In this document: positions 42,696 through 53,716 of the stretch, in pieces
Layout: each line of letters starts with the position of its first letter
Numbering within the stretch: the first letter of the stretch is position 1
Source: CALAED01 sp035765195
GTDB taxonomy: Bacteria; Actinomycetota; Actinomycetes; Streptosporangiales; Streptosporangiaceae
Length of the DNA: 64,000 nt
Direction: 5' to 3'
Assembly (NCBI GenBank): GCA_035765195.1
Contig: DASTYC010000023.1
Location: 62,001-126,000 of the forward strand
Position numbers and translations under genes: made by a program
Notes under the pieces: model-generated
Told to the model about the DNA's origin: nothing
What the model saw: the letters and a program-made list of their open reading frames with translations, nothing else
Database searches by the model: none

Positions 42696-44429
42696 ATGAA
42701 CGAGATACTGCCGGTCGCCTCGGCGGCGCAGGTGCGGGCGTACGCCCGCCGGCTGACGCTGCGCTACCCCCGCGACCTCGGCTTCGCGCTGGCCGCGCAC
42801 GGCCTGGCGGCGACCTGCGGGCTGGCCGCGCCGCGCCTGATCGGCGAGCTGGTGCAGGAGGTCCAGGGCGGCACCACCCACTGGACCGTCGACGCGATCG
42901 CGCTCGGCATCGCCGGCTTCGCGGTCGCGCAGGCGGTGCTCATGCGATTCGCGGTCAACGCCTCCGCCCGGCTAGGGGAGAAGGTGCTCGCCACCCTGCG
43001 CGAGGAGTTCGTCGACGGGGTGCTGGCGCTGCCGCTGTCGACGGTGGAACGGGCCGGCACCGGCGACCTGGTCACCCGGACCTCCCGGGACGTCGACACG
43101 CTCGCCCGCAGCGTCCGGCACGCCGTGCCGGAGACGCTGATCGCGATCGTCACGGGGGCGTTCGCGCTCGGTGCGCTGCTGCTCGTCGGGCCGCTGCTGG
43201 CGCTGCCCTGCCTGTTCGGGGTGCCGCTGCTGTGGGCGAGCACGCGCTGGTACCTCAACCGCGCCCGCGACGGCTACCTGCGCGAGAACGCCGCCTGGGC
43301 CGAGGTCACCGAAGGACTGACCGAGACGGTCGAGGGCGCGCGCACCGTCGAGGCCCTCGGGCTGGCCGATCGGCGCATCGCGCGGGGGCGCGCCGACATG
43401 GCCGGCTCGTGGGCCGCCGAACGCTACACGCTGGGGCTGCGCACCGTGTGGTTCCCAGTGGTGGAGTTCGGCTACGTGCTGCCCGTCGTGGCGACGCTGC
43501 TGATCGGCGGCCTGTTCTATCTCCACGGGCTGGCCTCGCTGGCGCAGGTGACCGCCGCCACGCTGTACGTCCAGCAGCTCATCGACCCGCTCGACCGGTT
43601 GCTGTCGTGGGTCGATGAGCTGCAGGTCGGCGGCGCGTCGCTGGCCCGGCTGCTGGGGGTGTCCGCGGTGCCGGACGATCGCATCGCCTCCGGCCGGCAG
43701 GCGGCGGGGGAGCAGATCGTCGCCCGCGACGTGCGCTACGCCTACCGGGAGGGTCGCGACGTGCTGCACGGCGTCGACCTCTCGCTGCGACGCGGGGAGC
43801 GGCTCGCCATGGTCGGGCCCAGCGGCGCGGGCAAGTCCACCCTGGGGCGGCTGCTGGCGGGCATCCACGCTGCGCGCACCGGCGCGGTCGCGGTGGGCGG
43901 CGTGCCGCTCGTGGAGCTGCCGCTCGACGAGCTGCGCGGGCACGTCGCGTTGGTCACCCAGGAGCACCACGTGTTCCGCGGGACGCTGCGCGACAACCTC
44001 GTCATGGCCCGGCCCGAGGCCACCGACGACGAGATCCGCGCCGCCCTGGCGGCCGTCGACGCCGGCGAATGGGCGGCCGAGCTGGGCCTGGACGCCGAGG
44101 TCGGCTCGGGCGGCCACACGCTGTCCCCGGCGCGGGCCCAGCAGGTCGCGCTCGCCAGGCTGGTGCTGGCCGACCCGCACACCCTCGTCCTGGACGAGGC
44201 GACCTCGCTGCTCGACCCGCGGGCGGCGCGGCATCTGGAACGGTCGCTCGCGGCGGTGCTGGCCGGCCGTACGGTGGTGGCGATCGCACATCGGCTGCAC
44301 ACCGCGCACGACGCCGACCGGGTCGCCGTCGTCGAGGACGGCCGGATCAGCGAGCTCGGCAGCCACGACGAGCTGGTCGCGGCCGGCGGCTCCTACGCCG
44401 CGCTGTGGGACTCCTGGCACGGCCGGTAG
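42696..44429 (+). CDS. ABC exporter half-transporter with intact Walker A
   Basis: A 577-residue partner of the preceding gene. It has six membrane helices, Walker A GPSGAGKST, Q-loop VTQEHH, Walker B LVLDEATSLLD and the switch His in IAHRLH, but its signature is altered (LSPARAQQ in place of LSGGQ). Together with the first subunit this gives one canonical site (Walker A from here, signature from the partner) and one degenerate site, as in TM287/288-type heterodimers. A start at 42696 lies behind an unremarkable ribosome site. Function: export powered by ATP; substrate unknown. Confidence 0.93.
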   Translation: MNEILPVASAAQVRAYARRLTLRYPRDLGFALAAHGLAATCGLAAPRLIGELVQEVQGGTTHWTVDAIALGIAGFAVAQAVLMRFAVNASARLGEKVLATLREEFVDGVLALPLSTVERAGTGDLVTRTSRDVDTLARSVRHAVPETLIAIVTGAFALGALLLVGPLLALPCLFGVPLLWASTRWYLNRARDGYLRENAAWAEVTEGLTETVEGARTVEALGLADRRIARGRADMAGSWAAERYTLGLRTVWFPVVEFGYVLPVVATLLIGGLFYLHGLASLAQVTAATLYVQQLIDPLDRLLSWVDELQVGGASLARLLGVSAVPDDRIASGRQAAGEQIVARDVRYAYREGRDVLHGVDLSLRRGERLAMVGPSGAGKSTLGRLLAGIHAARTGAVAVGGVPLVELPLDELRGHVALVTQEHHVFRGTLRDNLVMARPEATDDEIRAALAAVDAGEWAAELGLDAEVGSGGHTLSPARAQQVALARLVLADPHTLVLDEATSLLDPRAARHLERSLAAVLAGRTVVAIAHRLHTAHDADRVAVVEDGRISELGSHDELVAAGGSYAALWDSWHGR

Positions 44430-44445
44430 CCGTCGGGCATCGCCC

Positions 44446-45327
44446 CTACCTTCCGTATGCGCGCATCGACAGGTCCTCCCACTTGGCCCACTCCTTTAGG
44501 CGCCGGTCGTATGCGGCCCGCGCCATTTCGGGCACCGGAGCGCCGAACAGCGCGCCGAACAGCACCCGCAGCGGCGGCTGTTCGGCGTCGACGACTTCGA
44601 GCAGCGCCCGCGCGGCGGCGGCCGGGTCGCCGGGCACGCTCATGCTGCGGCGAGCCGCCGTCTCCGCGCGCATCGCGTCGTAGGCCGGCCGCGGGTCGCT
44701 GTGCCGCGCCGACGATCCGCCCCAGTCGGTGGCGTACCCGCCGGGCTCCACGAGCGTGACGTGCACGCCGAACCGGGCGACCTCGGCGGCAAGGGACTCA
44801 CTCAGCGCCTCCAGCGCCCATTTCGACGCGTGGTAGGCGCCCATGTTGGGGACCGCGATCACGCCGCCGATCGAAGAAACCTGGATGATGTGCCCGCCGC
44901 CGCGCTCGCGCATCCCCGGGAGGACGGCCCGGACGACCCGATGGGCACCGAAGACGTTGGTCTCCAGTTGGTCGCGCAACTCGGCGTCGGTCAGTTCCTC
45001 CACCGCGCCGAAGTGCCCGTAACCGGCGTTGTTCACCACGATGTCGAGACGGCCGAAGTGCTCCTCCGCCTCCGCGACACGGTCGCGGACGGCTTCGGCG
45101 TCGGTGACGTCGAGTGAGAGGGCGAGCAGCCCGGGATGCTCGTCGCGGAGATCCCGCAGGCTCGAGACGTCGCGTGCGGTGGCGGCGACGTTGTCGCCGC
45201 GACCGAGCGCCGCCCTGGCGAACGCGCGGCCGAGGCCGCGCGATGCCCCGGTGATCAGCCAGGTCTTCGTCGTCTTGCCGCCAGGCCCGCCGGTGACGGG
45301 TGGGACGTGCGCGGCGTTGTCGTTCAC
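44446..45327 (-). CDS. SDR family oxidoreductase
   Basis: A 293-residue classical SDR with TGASRGLG, NNAGYGHFG, the catalytic YHASK and a C-terminal extension of about 60 residues (up to WAKWEDLSMRAYGR), as in the group annotated as oxidoreductases acting on aldehydes or ketones. The Arg in ATARDVSSL favours NADP(H). It is divergently transcribed from a TetR regulator with a palindrome between them, so it is probably that regulator's target. The start is the GTG at 45327. Substrate unknown; not obviously related to the metabolite locus. Confidence 0.9.
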   Translation of the reverse strand: MNDNAAHVPPVTGGPGGKTTKTWLITGASRGLGRAFARAALGRGDNVAATARDVSSLRDLRDEHPGLLALSLDVTDAEAVRDRVAEAEEHFGRLDIVVNNAGYGHFGAVEELTDAELRDQLETNVFGAHRVVRAVLPGMRERGGGHIIQVSSIGGVIAVPNMGAYHASKWALEALSESLAAEVARFGVHVTLVEPGGYATDWGGSSARHSDPRPAYDAMRAETAARRSMSVPGDPAAAARALLEVVDAEQPPLRVLFGALFGAPVPEMARAAYDRRLKEWAKWEDLSMRAYGR

Positions 45328-45348
45328 GGCTGTGCCTCCGATAAGATG

Positions 45349-45363
45349 TGAACATGTCGTTCA
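45349..45363. promoter_or_regulatory. TGAAC-5-GTTCA palindrome, candidate TetR operator
   Basis: TGAACATGTCGTTCA has perfect 5-bp arms around 5 bp. It lies in the 52-bp gap between the divergent SDR and TetR genes, 17 bp before the TetR ATG, where binding would block both promoters. Confidence 0.6.
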
Positions 45364-45379
45364 TATAATAGCCACGGAA

Positions 45380-46015
45380 ATGAACAAACAGTCCACAAGT
45401 GGGGCCGAGATGTCCGAGAGCAGTCCAGGCCGGCCGGGTCGCGGGCGCCGGCCGACCGCCGAGGTGCGCGCCGTGGTGCTCGCGGCGGCCGGGCGCATCC
45501 TGCTGCGAGACGGCATGGAAGCGGTCACGTTCGACCGGGTGGCCACGGAGGCGGGAGCGAGCAAGACGACCCTCTACAAGTGGTGGCCGTCGCCCGGTGC
45601 GCTCGCGGCCGAGGCGTACTTCGACCAGAGCCGGCCGGTGCTCGAATTCCCCGACACCGGTGATCTGCGCGCCGATCTGATCACTCAGCTCTGCGCGTTC
45701 GTGCGCTGGCTGAAGGACGAAGGCGCCGAAAAGCCCGTATCCGAACTTATCGGCGCGGCCCAGACGGACCCTGACCTCGCCCGAGCCTGGTCGCGGACCT
45801 ACGCACAACCCCGCCGCGAACTCGCGCGCGAGCGTCTGCGCACCGCCCAGCGGCAGGGCCGGCTACGCGAGGACGCCGACCTCGACATCATCGTGGACCA
45901 GCTGTGGGGTGCCTGCTACCACCGGCTGCTCGTGCTCAAGGTGCCCTTCGACGAAACGATCGTCACGCGCCTGGTCGACCAAGCACTCTACGGATCGGCA
46001 CCACAAGCTCCGTGA
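45380..46015 (+). CDS. TetR family transcriptional regulator (second copy)
   Basis: A 211-residue repressor-type regulator. The N-terminal helix-turn-helix spans about residues 30-72 (FDRVATEAGASKTTLYKWW), and the C-terminal effector domain carries LEFPDTGDLRADLITQL, close in layout to the TetR protein at 37070-37633. The start at ATG 45380 gives a short polar tail before the fold; an earlier in-frame ATG lies within the SDR gene. It likely represses itself and the divergent SDR through the palindrome between them. Confidence 0.9.
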   Translation: MNKQSTSGAEMSESSPGRPGRGRRPTAEVRAVVLAAAGRILLRDGMEAVTFDRVATEAGASKTTLYKWWPSPGALAAEAYFDQSRPVLEFPDTGDLRADLITQLCAFVRWLKDEGAEKPVSELIGAAQTDPDLARAWSRTYAQPRRELARERLRTAQRQGRLREDADLDIIVDQLWGACYHRLLVLKVPFDETIVTRLVDQALYGSAPQAP

Positions 46016-46155
46016 GCCGTCCCGTCCAGGGGCCGCTCGTGCGTGGTCGTTCCGGCCAATAGACGTCTGGCCGTTCTGGCGGCGGGTCACGACCTCGACC
46101 GTGGAATTCAGCGCGGCTCCCGCCTGTGCGACACCGCGCCCCACCCCGCCCGTTT

Positions 46156-48258
46156 CTAGGGTGGGCCGGTGTCGTCCAGGCCGAGGGCGGAGCGCAGGAA
46201 GTGCACCTGCAGGTGGAGGAGGTTCTCCGCGACGACCTCCTGCGGCGTCATGTGGGTGACCCCGGACAGCGGCAGCACGGTGTGCGGCCGGCCGGCGGCC
46301 AGCAGCGCCGACGACAGCCGCAGCGTGTGCGCCGCGACCACGTTGTCGTCGGCCAGGCCGTGGATGAGCAGCAGCGGGCGATCCAGCTTGCCGGCGTCCT
46401 CGATCAGCGAGTTGCGCGCGTAGTTCTCCGGCTCCTCATCCGGCAGGCCGAGGTACCGCTCCGTGTAGTGGGTGTCGTACAGCGCCCAGTCGGTCACCGG
46501 GGCGCCCGCGACCGCGGCGTGGAAGACGTCGGGGCGGCGCAGCACGGCCAGCGCGGCCAGCCAGCCGCCGAACGACCAGCCGCGGATGCCCACCCGGGAC
46601 AGGTCGAGGTCGGGGTGGCGGCGCGCGGCCGCCTCCAGCGCGCTGATCTGGTCGTCGAGAATGGGGCCCGCGAAGTCGCCGCGCACCGCCTGCTCCCAGG
46701 CCGGGCCACGCCCCGGCGTGCCGCGGCCGTCGGCGATCACGACGGCGAATCCCTGGTCGGCGAGCCACTGCGCCTCGCAGTAGGCGCGCTGGACGGCGAC
46801 CACCCGCTGGGCGTGCGGCCCGCCGTAGGGGTCCATCAGCACGGGCAGTCGGCTCGTGCCCGGCTCCCAGCCGGTCGGCAGCACCACGGCGGTGCGTACG
46901 TCCCGCGGGCCGGCGCGCAGCAGTTCCACCCGCGGCGTCAGCACCGGCCGCTCCGCGTGCGTGACGATCTCGGCCGCGCCCACCCAGGTGACCGTGCCGA
47001 GCCGGTCGAGGCGCGAGCCCGTCAGCAGCGTCACGCCGGCGGTCCGCCGGCCGGAGTAGACGCCGGGCTCGGCGGTCAGCCGGTTGAGTCCTTCCGGGCT
47101 GTAGACGTACACGTGGACCTCGGCCGGATCGTTCTCGGACGCCGTGAACAGCACGCTCGCGCCGTCCACGTCGAGCACCGAGCGGACCTGCAGGCCCGCC
47201 GGGGTGACCGGATCGTCGCCGACGACCAGGCGCCGGGTGTCGGTCTCGGCGTCGGCGACCGTCCACACCAGGTCGCCGGCACCGGTGCGCGCCGGCACGC
47301 CGGGCACGATCTCCAGCCAGACCGGGTCGTGGTCCTCGCGCACGAGCGTGGTCTCCCCGCTGTGGGGGTCGACCTGCAGCAGGTGCGTCATCCGCTGGTC
47401 ACGGGTCTGCACGACGATGAGCGGCCCACGTTGATCCCAGCGTGCGGTGACGACGTACGGGAACAACCCGCGATCCCAGGCGACCGAGACCCGGCCGCCG
47501 TCGATGCCGAGGATGACCAGGCCGACGTACGCGTTGGGGGTGCCGGCGGCCGGATAGGCGACCTCGGTCGCCGGCCGCTCGGGGTTGGCCGGGTCGGCGA
47601 TGTGCCAGCGCCGGACGGGCGTCTCGTCCACCCTGGCCACCAGCAGCGCCGAGCCGTCGGGGGCCCACCAGTAACCGCGCATGCGGTTCATTTCCTCGGC
47701 CGCGATGAACTCGGCGGTGCCGTACGAGACCTGGTCGCTTTCCGGCGTGGCCAGCGCACGGTCGTCGGCCGCCTGCGCGTCGTCCGTCAGGCCGATCACC
47801 CGCAGCGCGCCGCCGGAGACATAGGCCACGTGCCGGCCGCGCGGATCGGGGCGTGGATCGAACACCGGCTCCACCGCACCGTTCAGCGGCCGTACGGCCC
47901 CGGACCGCAGATCGGCCACATACAGCCGCCCGGCCAGCGCGAACGCGGCGAGCCCGCCGTCGCGATCGGTGGCATAGCCGACGATCCCGCCCGCCTGCTC
48001 GCGGGCCCGTTCACGGCGCGCCCGCTCGGCCGCCGGCAGGTCCTCGTCGCCCGCCCTGGTCAGCTTCACGGGGTCGGCGATCAACCGCTCCGCGCCGGTG
48101 GCGGTGTCCAGCGTCCACAGGCAGGTCACCGGGTCGGTGCCGCTCTGGCTGCGCAGGAAGGCCACGTACGACCCGTCGGCCGCGATCTGGAAGCCGCGCG
48201 GCGCGCCGAGCGTGAACCGCCTGGTGCGGGCGCTCTGCCTCGGGTAGCTCATCGTCAT
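46156..48258 (-). CDS. S9 family prolyl oligopeptidase / dipeptidyl-peptidase IV-like
   Basis: A 700-residue serine peptidase with an N-terminal beta-propeller (DPP IV N-terminal type, about residues 20-430) and a C-terminal alpha/beta hydrolase domain. The catalytic triad is seen as Ser in GWSFGGW, Asp in GLADDNVVA and His in GVTHMTPQE. GYWWAPDGSAL is a propeller motif of the family, and the preceding EEMNR carries the Glu that binds the substrate amino end in DPP IV. No signal peptide is visible, so it is probably cytoplasmic. It removes dipeptides or cuts after proline in short peptides. It is divergent from the kinase gene. Confidence 0.9.
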   Translation of the reverse strand: MTMSYPRQSARTRRFTLGAPRGFQIAADGSYVAFLRSQSGTDPVTCLWTLDTATGAERLIADPVKLTRAGDEDLPAAERARRERAREQAGGIVGYATDRDGGLAAFALAGRLYVADLRSGAVRPLNGAVEPVFDPRPDPRGRHVAYVSGGALRVIGLTDDAQAADDRALATPESDQVSYGTAEFIAAEEMNRMRGYWWAPDGSALLVARVDETPVRRWHIADPANPERPATEVAYPAAGTPNAYVGLVILGIDGGRVSVAWDRGLFPYVVTARWDQRGPLIVVQTRDQRMTHLLQVDPHSGETTLVREDHDPVWLEIVPGVPARTGAGDLVWTVADAETDTRRLVVGDDPVTPAGLQVRSVLDVDGASVLFTASENDPAEVHVYVYSPEGLNRLTAEPGVYSGRRTAGVTLLTGSRLDRLGTVTWVGAAEIVTHAERPVLTPRVELLRAGPRDVRTAVVLPTGWEPGTSRLPVLMDPYGGPHAQRVVAVQRAYCEAQWLADQGFAVVIADGRGTPGRGPAWEQAVRGDFAGPILDDQISALEAAARRHPDLDLSRVGIRGWSFGGWLAALAVLRRPDVFHAAVAGAPVTDWALYDTHYTERYLGLPDEEPENYARNSLIEDAGKLDRPLLLIHGLADDNVVAAHTLRLSSALLAAGRPHTVLPLSGVTHMTPQEVVAENLLHLQVHFLRSALGLDDTGPP

Positions 48259-48446
48259 GACCTAGATCCTGCCAGGCGATCTGGCCTCCTTGTCGGCGGC
48301 ATCCGGCCGGCCGCGGGACGGCGGGCGGCGACCCCGCACACTGACCCCTCTGGAGAGTGCCTGATGCCACGGAACGGCTTCCCACCACCGGCGCGGGCTG
48401 CGGTGACCTCGATTACAGATCGGCGGCGGGGCTCGCGTAGGCTCAC

Positions 48447-49838
<1,392 letters not shown>

Positions 49839-49875
49839 GGTGGTCCTGACGCGGGCCTGACGTATTGTCGATCGC

Positions 49876-50733
49876 ATGAGGCGACTGCTGCTCGTACACG
49901 CCCATCCCGACGACGAGGCGATCGGCACCGGCGCCACCATGGCCAAGTACGCCGCCGAAGGCGCCGAGGTCAGCCTGGTGACCTGCACGCTCGGCGAGCT
50001 CGGTGAGATCATCCCGGACGAGCTGCGCCATCTCGCCGCCGACAAGGAGGACCGGCTCGGCGAGTTCCGCATCGACGAGCTGGCGGCGGCCTGCGCGGCC
50101 CTCGGCGTCCGCGACCACAGGTTCCTCGGCGGGCCCGGGCGCTGGCGCGACTCGGGGATGATGGGCACCCCGACCAACGACGATCCACGCTGTTTTTGGC
50201 GGGCCGATCTCGACGAGGCCGGGCGGGAGCTCGTCAAGATCGTACGAGAGGTCCGCCCGCAGGTGATGGTGACCTACGACGCCAACGGGTTCTACGGCCA
50301 CCCCGATCACATCCAGGCGCATCGCGTGGCGTGGCGGGCGTTCGAGAAGGCCGGCGACCCGTCGTACGGCGAGGGGGAGCCGTGGCAGGTGGCCAAGTTC
50401 TACGCGACCGCCATGCCGCTGTCGGTGCTGGAGCAGGTCATCCATGTCCGTGGCGGCCCGTTCGAGGGTGTCGAGAGGGTCGAGGATCTCGGCTTCGGCG
50501 TCCCGGACGACCAGGTGACGACGGTGGTCGACGCCTCCGGCCATCTCGACGCCAAGATCGCGGCGATGCGCGCGCACCGCACGCAGATCGCCGTCGACGG
50601 GCCGTTCTTTGCGCTGGCGAACAACGTGGGGCAGCGGGCCTTCGGGGTGGAGTACTACACGCTGCTCGCCGGCGACCTGTCGGTCCCGGCGGCCGGCGGC
50701 AGAGAGACCGATCTGTTCGCGGGCGTCGGATAG
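49876..50733 (+). CDS. mshB: N-acetyl-GlcN-Ins deacetylase of mycothiol synthesis
   Basis: A 285-residue zinc deacetylase that converts GlcNAc-inositol to GlcN-inositol in mycothiol biosynthesis. The metal site is seen in HAHPDDE at residues 8-14 and GHPDH later; length and the GGPGRWRDSGMMG block match MshB rather than the related amidase Mca. Mycothiol is restricted to actinobacteria, which supports the assignment of the organism. It follows the kinase gene after 37 bp and may be cotranscribed with the next gene. Confidence 0.93.
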   Translation: MRRLLLVHAHPDDEAIGTGATMAKYAAEGAEVSLVTCTLGELGEIIPDELRHLAADKEDRLGEFRIDELAAACAALGVRDHRFLGGPGRWRDSGMMGTPTNDDPRCFWRADLDEAGRELVKIVREVRPQVMVTYDANGFYGHPDHIQAHRVAWRAFEKAGDPSYGEGEPWQVAKFYATAMPLSVLEQVIHVRGGPFEGVERVEDLGFGVPDDQVTTVVDASGHLDAKIAAMRAHRTQIAVDGPFFALANNVGQRAFGVEYYTLLAGDLSVPAAGGRETDLFAGVG

Positions 50734-50744
50734 CCTGACGGCTC

Positions 50745-51230
50745 GTGAGCGAGGAAGTTCGCGACGACGTTCCGGTGGAGCCGCCGGCACCGCCCCCCGA
50801 ACGGCCCGGACAGCCCGGAGGCACCGACCGGCCGGAGCCGCGGCCCGGCTCCGCCGCGGCGCCGACCCGCCTGGAGGCGTTCGTGACCGGCGGGGCCTAC
50901 GGCGTGCTGGCCGTGGCGGGCGCGGTGATCGCTTTGCTGGGGTCGTTCTACCACGGCTTCGGCGTCGGCCCGATCCCCGTCTCCGCGATCGCGTTCGTCC
51001 TGCTCAACCTCGGCGCGTTCCGCCTGGCCGGCTGGGCGATGGGGACCAGGCTCGGCGCCGTGGCCCCCGCCGCCGCGTGGCTGCTCGTTGTGATCTTCCT
51101 GTCCAGCCGGCGAGCCGAGGGCGATCTGGTGATCAGCGCCACGGCGGGCGGGTACGTCTACATCCTCGGCGGCTCCATCGCCGCCGTCCTCGCCATCGTC
51201 CGCACCCGCTCCACCACCTCCTGGCTGTAG
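50745..51230 (+). CDS. Small integral membrane protein (DUF6113-like)
   Basis: A 161-residue protein with a long acidic and Pro-rich N-terminal tail (about 45 residues) and four membrane helices. The usual actinobacterial arrangement of such a gene directly behind mshB is kept; its role is unknown. The GTG at 50745 is used, 11 bp after the mshB stop. The last helix is followed by a few polar residues. Confidence 0.78.
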   Translation: MSEEVRDDVPVEPPAPPPERPGQPGGTDRPEPRPGSAAAPTRLEAFVTGGAYGVLAVAGAVIALLGSFYHGFGVGPIPVSAIAFVLLNLGAFRLAGWAMGTRLGAVAPAAAWLLVVIFLSSRRAEGDLVISATAGGYVYILGGSIAAVLAIVRTRSTTSWL

Positions 51231-51267
51231 TCCACCTGGCTCTGGTACGCCTGGCAGCTCCCTCGGC

Positions 51268-52869
51268 TCAGCCGGGGATGCCGGCCTCGACGGTCTCCGG
51301 GGCGGGCTCGGGCCTTCGGGTGTGGCGGCGTACCGCGAAGCACGCGGCCGCGCCGGCCAGCGCGACGGCGACCGGCAGCGCGACCGTCGGCTTCATCGCC
51401 GTGACATAGCCGTGCTGGAAGATCTCCACGGTGACGCGCTGGATCGTCCCGGCGACCTGTTGCGGCACGCTCGCGGGCAGCGGCGGCGGACCGCCGCCGA
51501 CCTCGAGCCCGCCCTTGGCGGCGTCCGCGAAACCCGCGACGACCTGGCCGCGGTACGGCGCAGGGACCTCGGCGGCCCGCGTCGCCGCCTCCTCACGCAG
51601 CGAGTTCGCCAGCTGGTGCTGCAGCACGGCGCCGACCGCCGCGGCGCCCACGACGGACCCGACCTGGCGCACGGTGTTGTTGACGCCGGCGGCCGCCCCG
51701 GCCAGCCGCGGCGCGACGTTGCGCATCGCCTCGGTCGCCATCGGCGCGAACGTGCCGCCGACCCCCAAGCCGGACACGATCAAGGCGGGCAGGAACGCCG
51801 GCCAGTCCGTGTCGACGTCGGCGATCGCCACCATCCAGGCGGTGCTGACGGCGTACAGGGTCAGGCCGGTCATGAGGATGTACTTGCCGCCGATCCGGTC
51901 GGACAGCCGCCCGGCCACCGGAGCCACGAATATCGACACCACCGAGGTCACCGCCAGCACCATGCCGGCCTTGAGCGAGGTGTACCCGAGCACGTCCTGC
52001 AGGTAGATGGTCATGGGCAGGAACATGCCGATCATGCCGACCGAGACGGTGGCGCCGACGACGTTCATGACCGTGAAGTTGCGGTCGCGGAACAAGGCGA
52101 ACGGCACCAGCGGCTCGCCGTCCTGCCGGCTCCGCTGGTGCAGCAGGAAGATGACGAACAGCACGGCACCGCCGCTCAGCAGCGCCCAGATGCCGGCGTT
52201 CCAGTTGTAGCGCTGCCCCTCGGTGAGCGCGAACGTGAGGCAGAACAGCGCGGCGGTCGCGATCAGCACGCCGCCGATGTCGAGCCGGTGCGGACGCTCC
52301 ATGCGCGTGTCCGGGACCAGCAACACCGCCATGATCAGCACGAGGACGCCGACGGGCAGGTTCACGAAGAAGATCCACCGCCAGTCGAAGGCGGTCACCA
52401 GCAGCCCGCCCACCGTGGGGCCGGCGATGGTGGCGACGCCGGCGACCGCGCCCCACACGCCGAGGGCGGTGCCGCGCCGGTGGGCGGGGAAGGTGCCGAT
52501 GATGATCGCCATCGTCTGCGGCATCAGCATCGCCGCGCCCAGCCCTTGGATCGCGCGGGCGGCGATCAGTTCCGCGGGGTTCTGCGAGACCCCGCAGGCC
52601 AGGCTGGCGATGGTGAAAACGGTGACGCCCGCGATGAACATGTTGCGCTGACCGCGCAGGTCACCGAGGCGGCCTGCGGTGATCAGCAGCACCGCGAGGA
52701 CGAGGACATATCCGTTGACGACCCAGAGGATCTCGTCGAGCGAGGCGTCCAGCTTCTCGACCATGCTCGGGATGGCGATGTTGACGATGGTCAGGTCGAG
52801 CAAGGTCATGAAGAACCCCAGGGAGAGCGTCAGCAAGATCGCCCAGGGATTGCCGTGCCATTTCCTCAT
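51268..52869 (-). CDS. MFS drug exporter, DHA2 (EmrB/QacA) family
   Basis: A 533-residue proton-driven exporter with 14 predicted helices. It shows LDLTIVNIAIPSM in helix 1, AGRLGDLRGQRN in the first loop and GPTVGGLL of motif C in helix 5. The ATG at 52869 overlaps the PadR stop by 4 bp (ATGA), which favours this start over a frame open nine codons further upstream. The coupling to a PadR repressor is the classic layout of a substrate-inducible efflux system. The periplasmic-loop region near the C-terminus (residues about 400-475) is long. Confidence 0.93.
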   Translation of the reverse strand: MRKWHGNPWAILLTLSLGFFMTLLDLTIVNIAIPSMVEKLDASLDEILWVVNGYVLVLAVLLITAGRLGDLRGQRNMFIAGVTVFTIASLACGVSQNPAELIAARAIQGLGAAMLMPQTMAIIIGTFPAHRRGTALGVWGAVAGVATIAGPTVGGLLVTAFDWRWIFFVNLPVGVLVLIMAVLLVPDTRMERPHRLDIGGVLIATAALFCLTFALTEGQRYNWNAGIWALLSGGAVLFVIFLLHQRSRQDGEPLVPFALFRDRNFTVMNVVGATVSVGMIGMFLPMTIYLQDVLGYTSLKAGMVLAVTSVVSIFVAPVAGRLSDRIGGKYILMTGLTLYAVSTAWMVAIADVDTDWPAFLPALIVSGLGVGGTFAPMATEAMRNVAPRLAGAAAGVNNTVRQVGSVVGAAAVGAVLQHQLANSLREEAATRAAEVPAPYRGQVVAGFADAAKGGLEVGGGPPPLPASVPQQVAGTIQRVTVEIFQHGYVTAMKPTVALPVAVALAGAAACFAVRRHTRRPEPAPETVEAGIPG

Positions 52870-53444
52870 ATGTCCTGTCCTGTCTCTTGCCACCGCAGCC
52901 TGCCGCCCGTGATGTCGTCCTCCGCCGCGCGCAGCCAGTCGAGCTCGGCGCGCAGCACCGCCTGGCAGTACTCCAGCTCGATCAGCCCGATCCGGTCCAC
53001 GCCCTGTTTGCGCAGTCCGTCGATGATGGTGTCGTGCGCCGCGATCCGCGCCTCCACCGCCACCGCGCGGCGCCGCAGCAACAGCGCGAGCTCGTCCGGC
53101 GCGAGCATCCGCGCGAAGGTCAGCGCCGAGCCCAGTGCCGGGTATTCCTGAACGGGTCGCGCGATCATGATGCGCAGCTGCGCCAGCGCCTCGTCCTTGC
53201 CCGCTTCGGTGATGGCGTAGACGGTCCGCTCGGGCCGGCGTCCCGCCCGGCTGGTCTCGACGGCCTCGATGTATCCGTGCTCGGCCAGCCGCTCGACCGT
53301 GTGATAGAGGGATCCGTGCGTCACCTTGATCGCGTAGTCGATGCCGTGATCGCGGATCCGCTGCCGCATCTCATACGGATGCATCGGCTTTTCGGCGAGC
53401 ATGTGCAGCACCGCGAGGGCGAGGGGGGTGAGCGGCCGGCCCAT
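52866..53444 (-). CDS. PadR family transcriptional regulator
   Basis: A 192-residue regulator with a PadR winged helix (residues about 1-85; LAVLHMLAEKPMHPYEM, HGSLYHTVERLAEHGYIE) and a C-terminal dimerisation/Vir-like domain of helices. It is the first gene of a two-gene unit with the efflux pump and probably represses it. A repeated GACTAT lies at 53470-53475 and again at 53486-53491, either side of TCCATGTGGA, shortly before the start codon, and may be the operator. Confidence 0.9.
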   Translation of the reverse strand: MGRPLTPLALAVLHMLAEKPMHPYEMRQRIRDHGIDYAIKVTHGSLYHTVERLAEHGYIEAVETSRAGRRPERTVYAITEAGKDEALAQLRIMIARPVQEYPALGSALTFARMLAPDELALLLRRRAVAVEARIAAHDTIIDGLRKQGVDRIGLIELEYCQAVLRAELDWLRAAEDDITGGRLRWQETGQDI

Positions 53445-53716
53445 GCGAGAGATCCCCCGATACTTCGTTGACTATTCCATGTGGACTATATCGGAGGATT
53501 GAGCCGAAACGACACCCGCCTTCGGTCCGCCGCCGGAGGGGCGGATCGACTACGCTTCGCTATCGCTTGCATCGAGATTGTCACCGCTGTCAGCTAGCAT
53601 CGCAAACGTCAGGCAAGAGCCACGCTATGGACGTGACGTCTCATGCGAGGCGCCGCAATGTCCGAGGTGTCCGGTTAACTGGACTTATGGATGAGGCGCA
53701 CGCTCAGGAGGATCCG

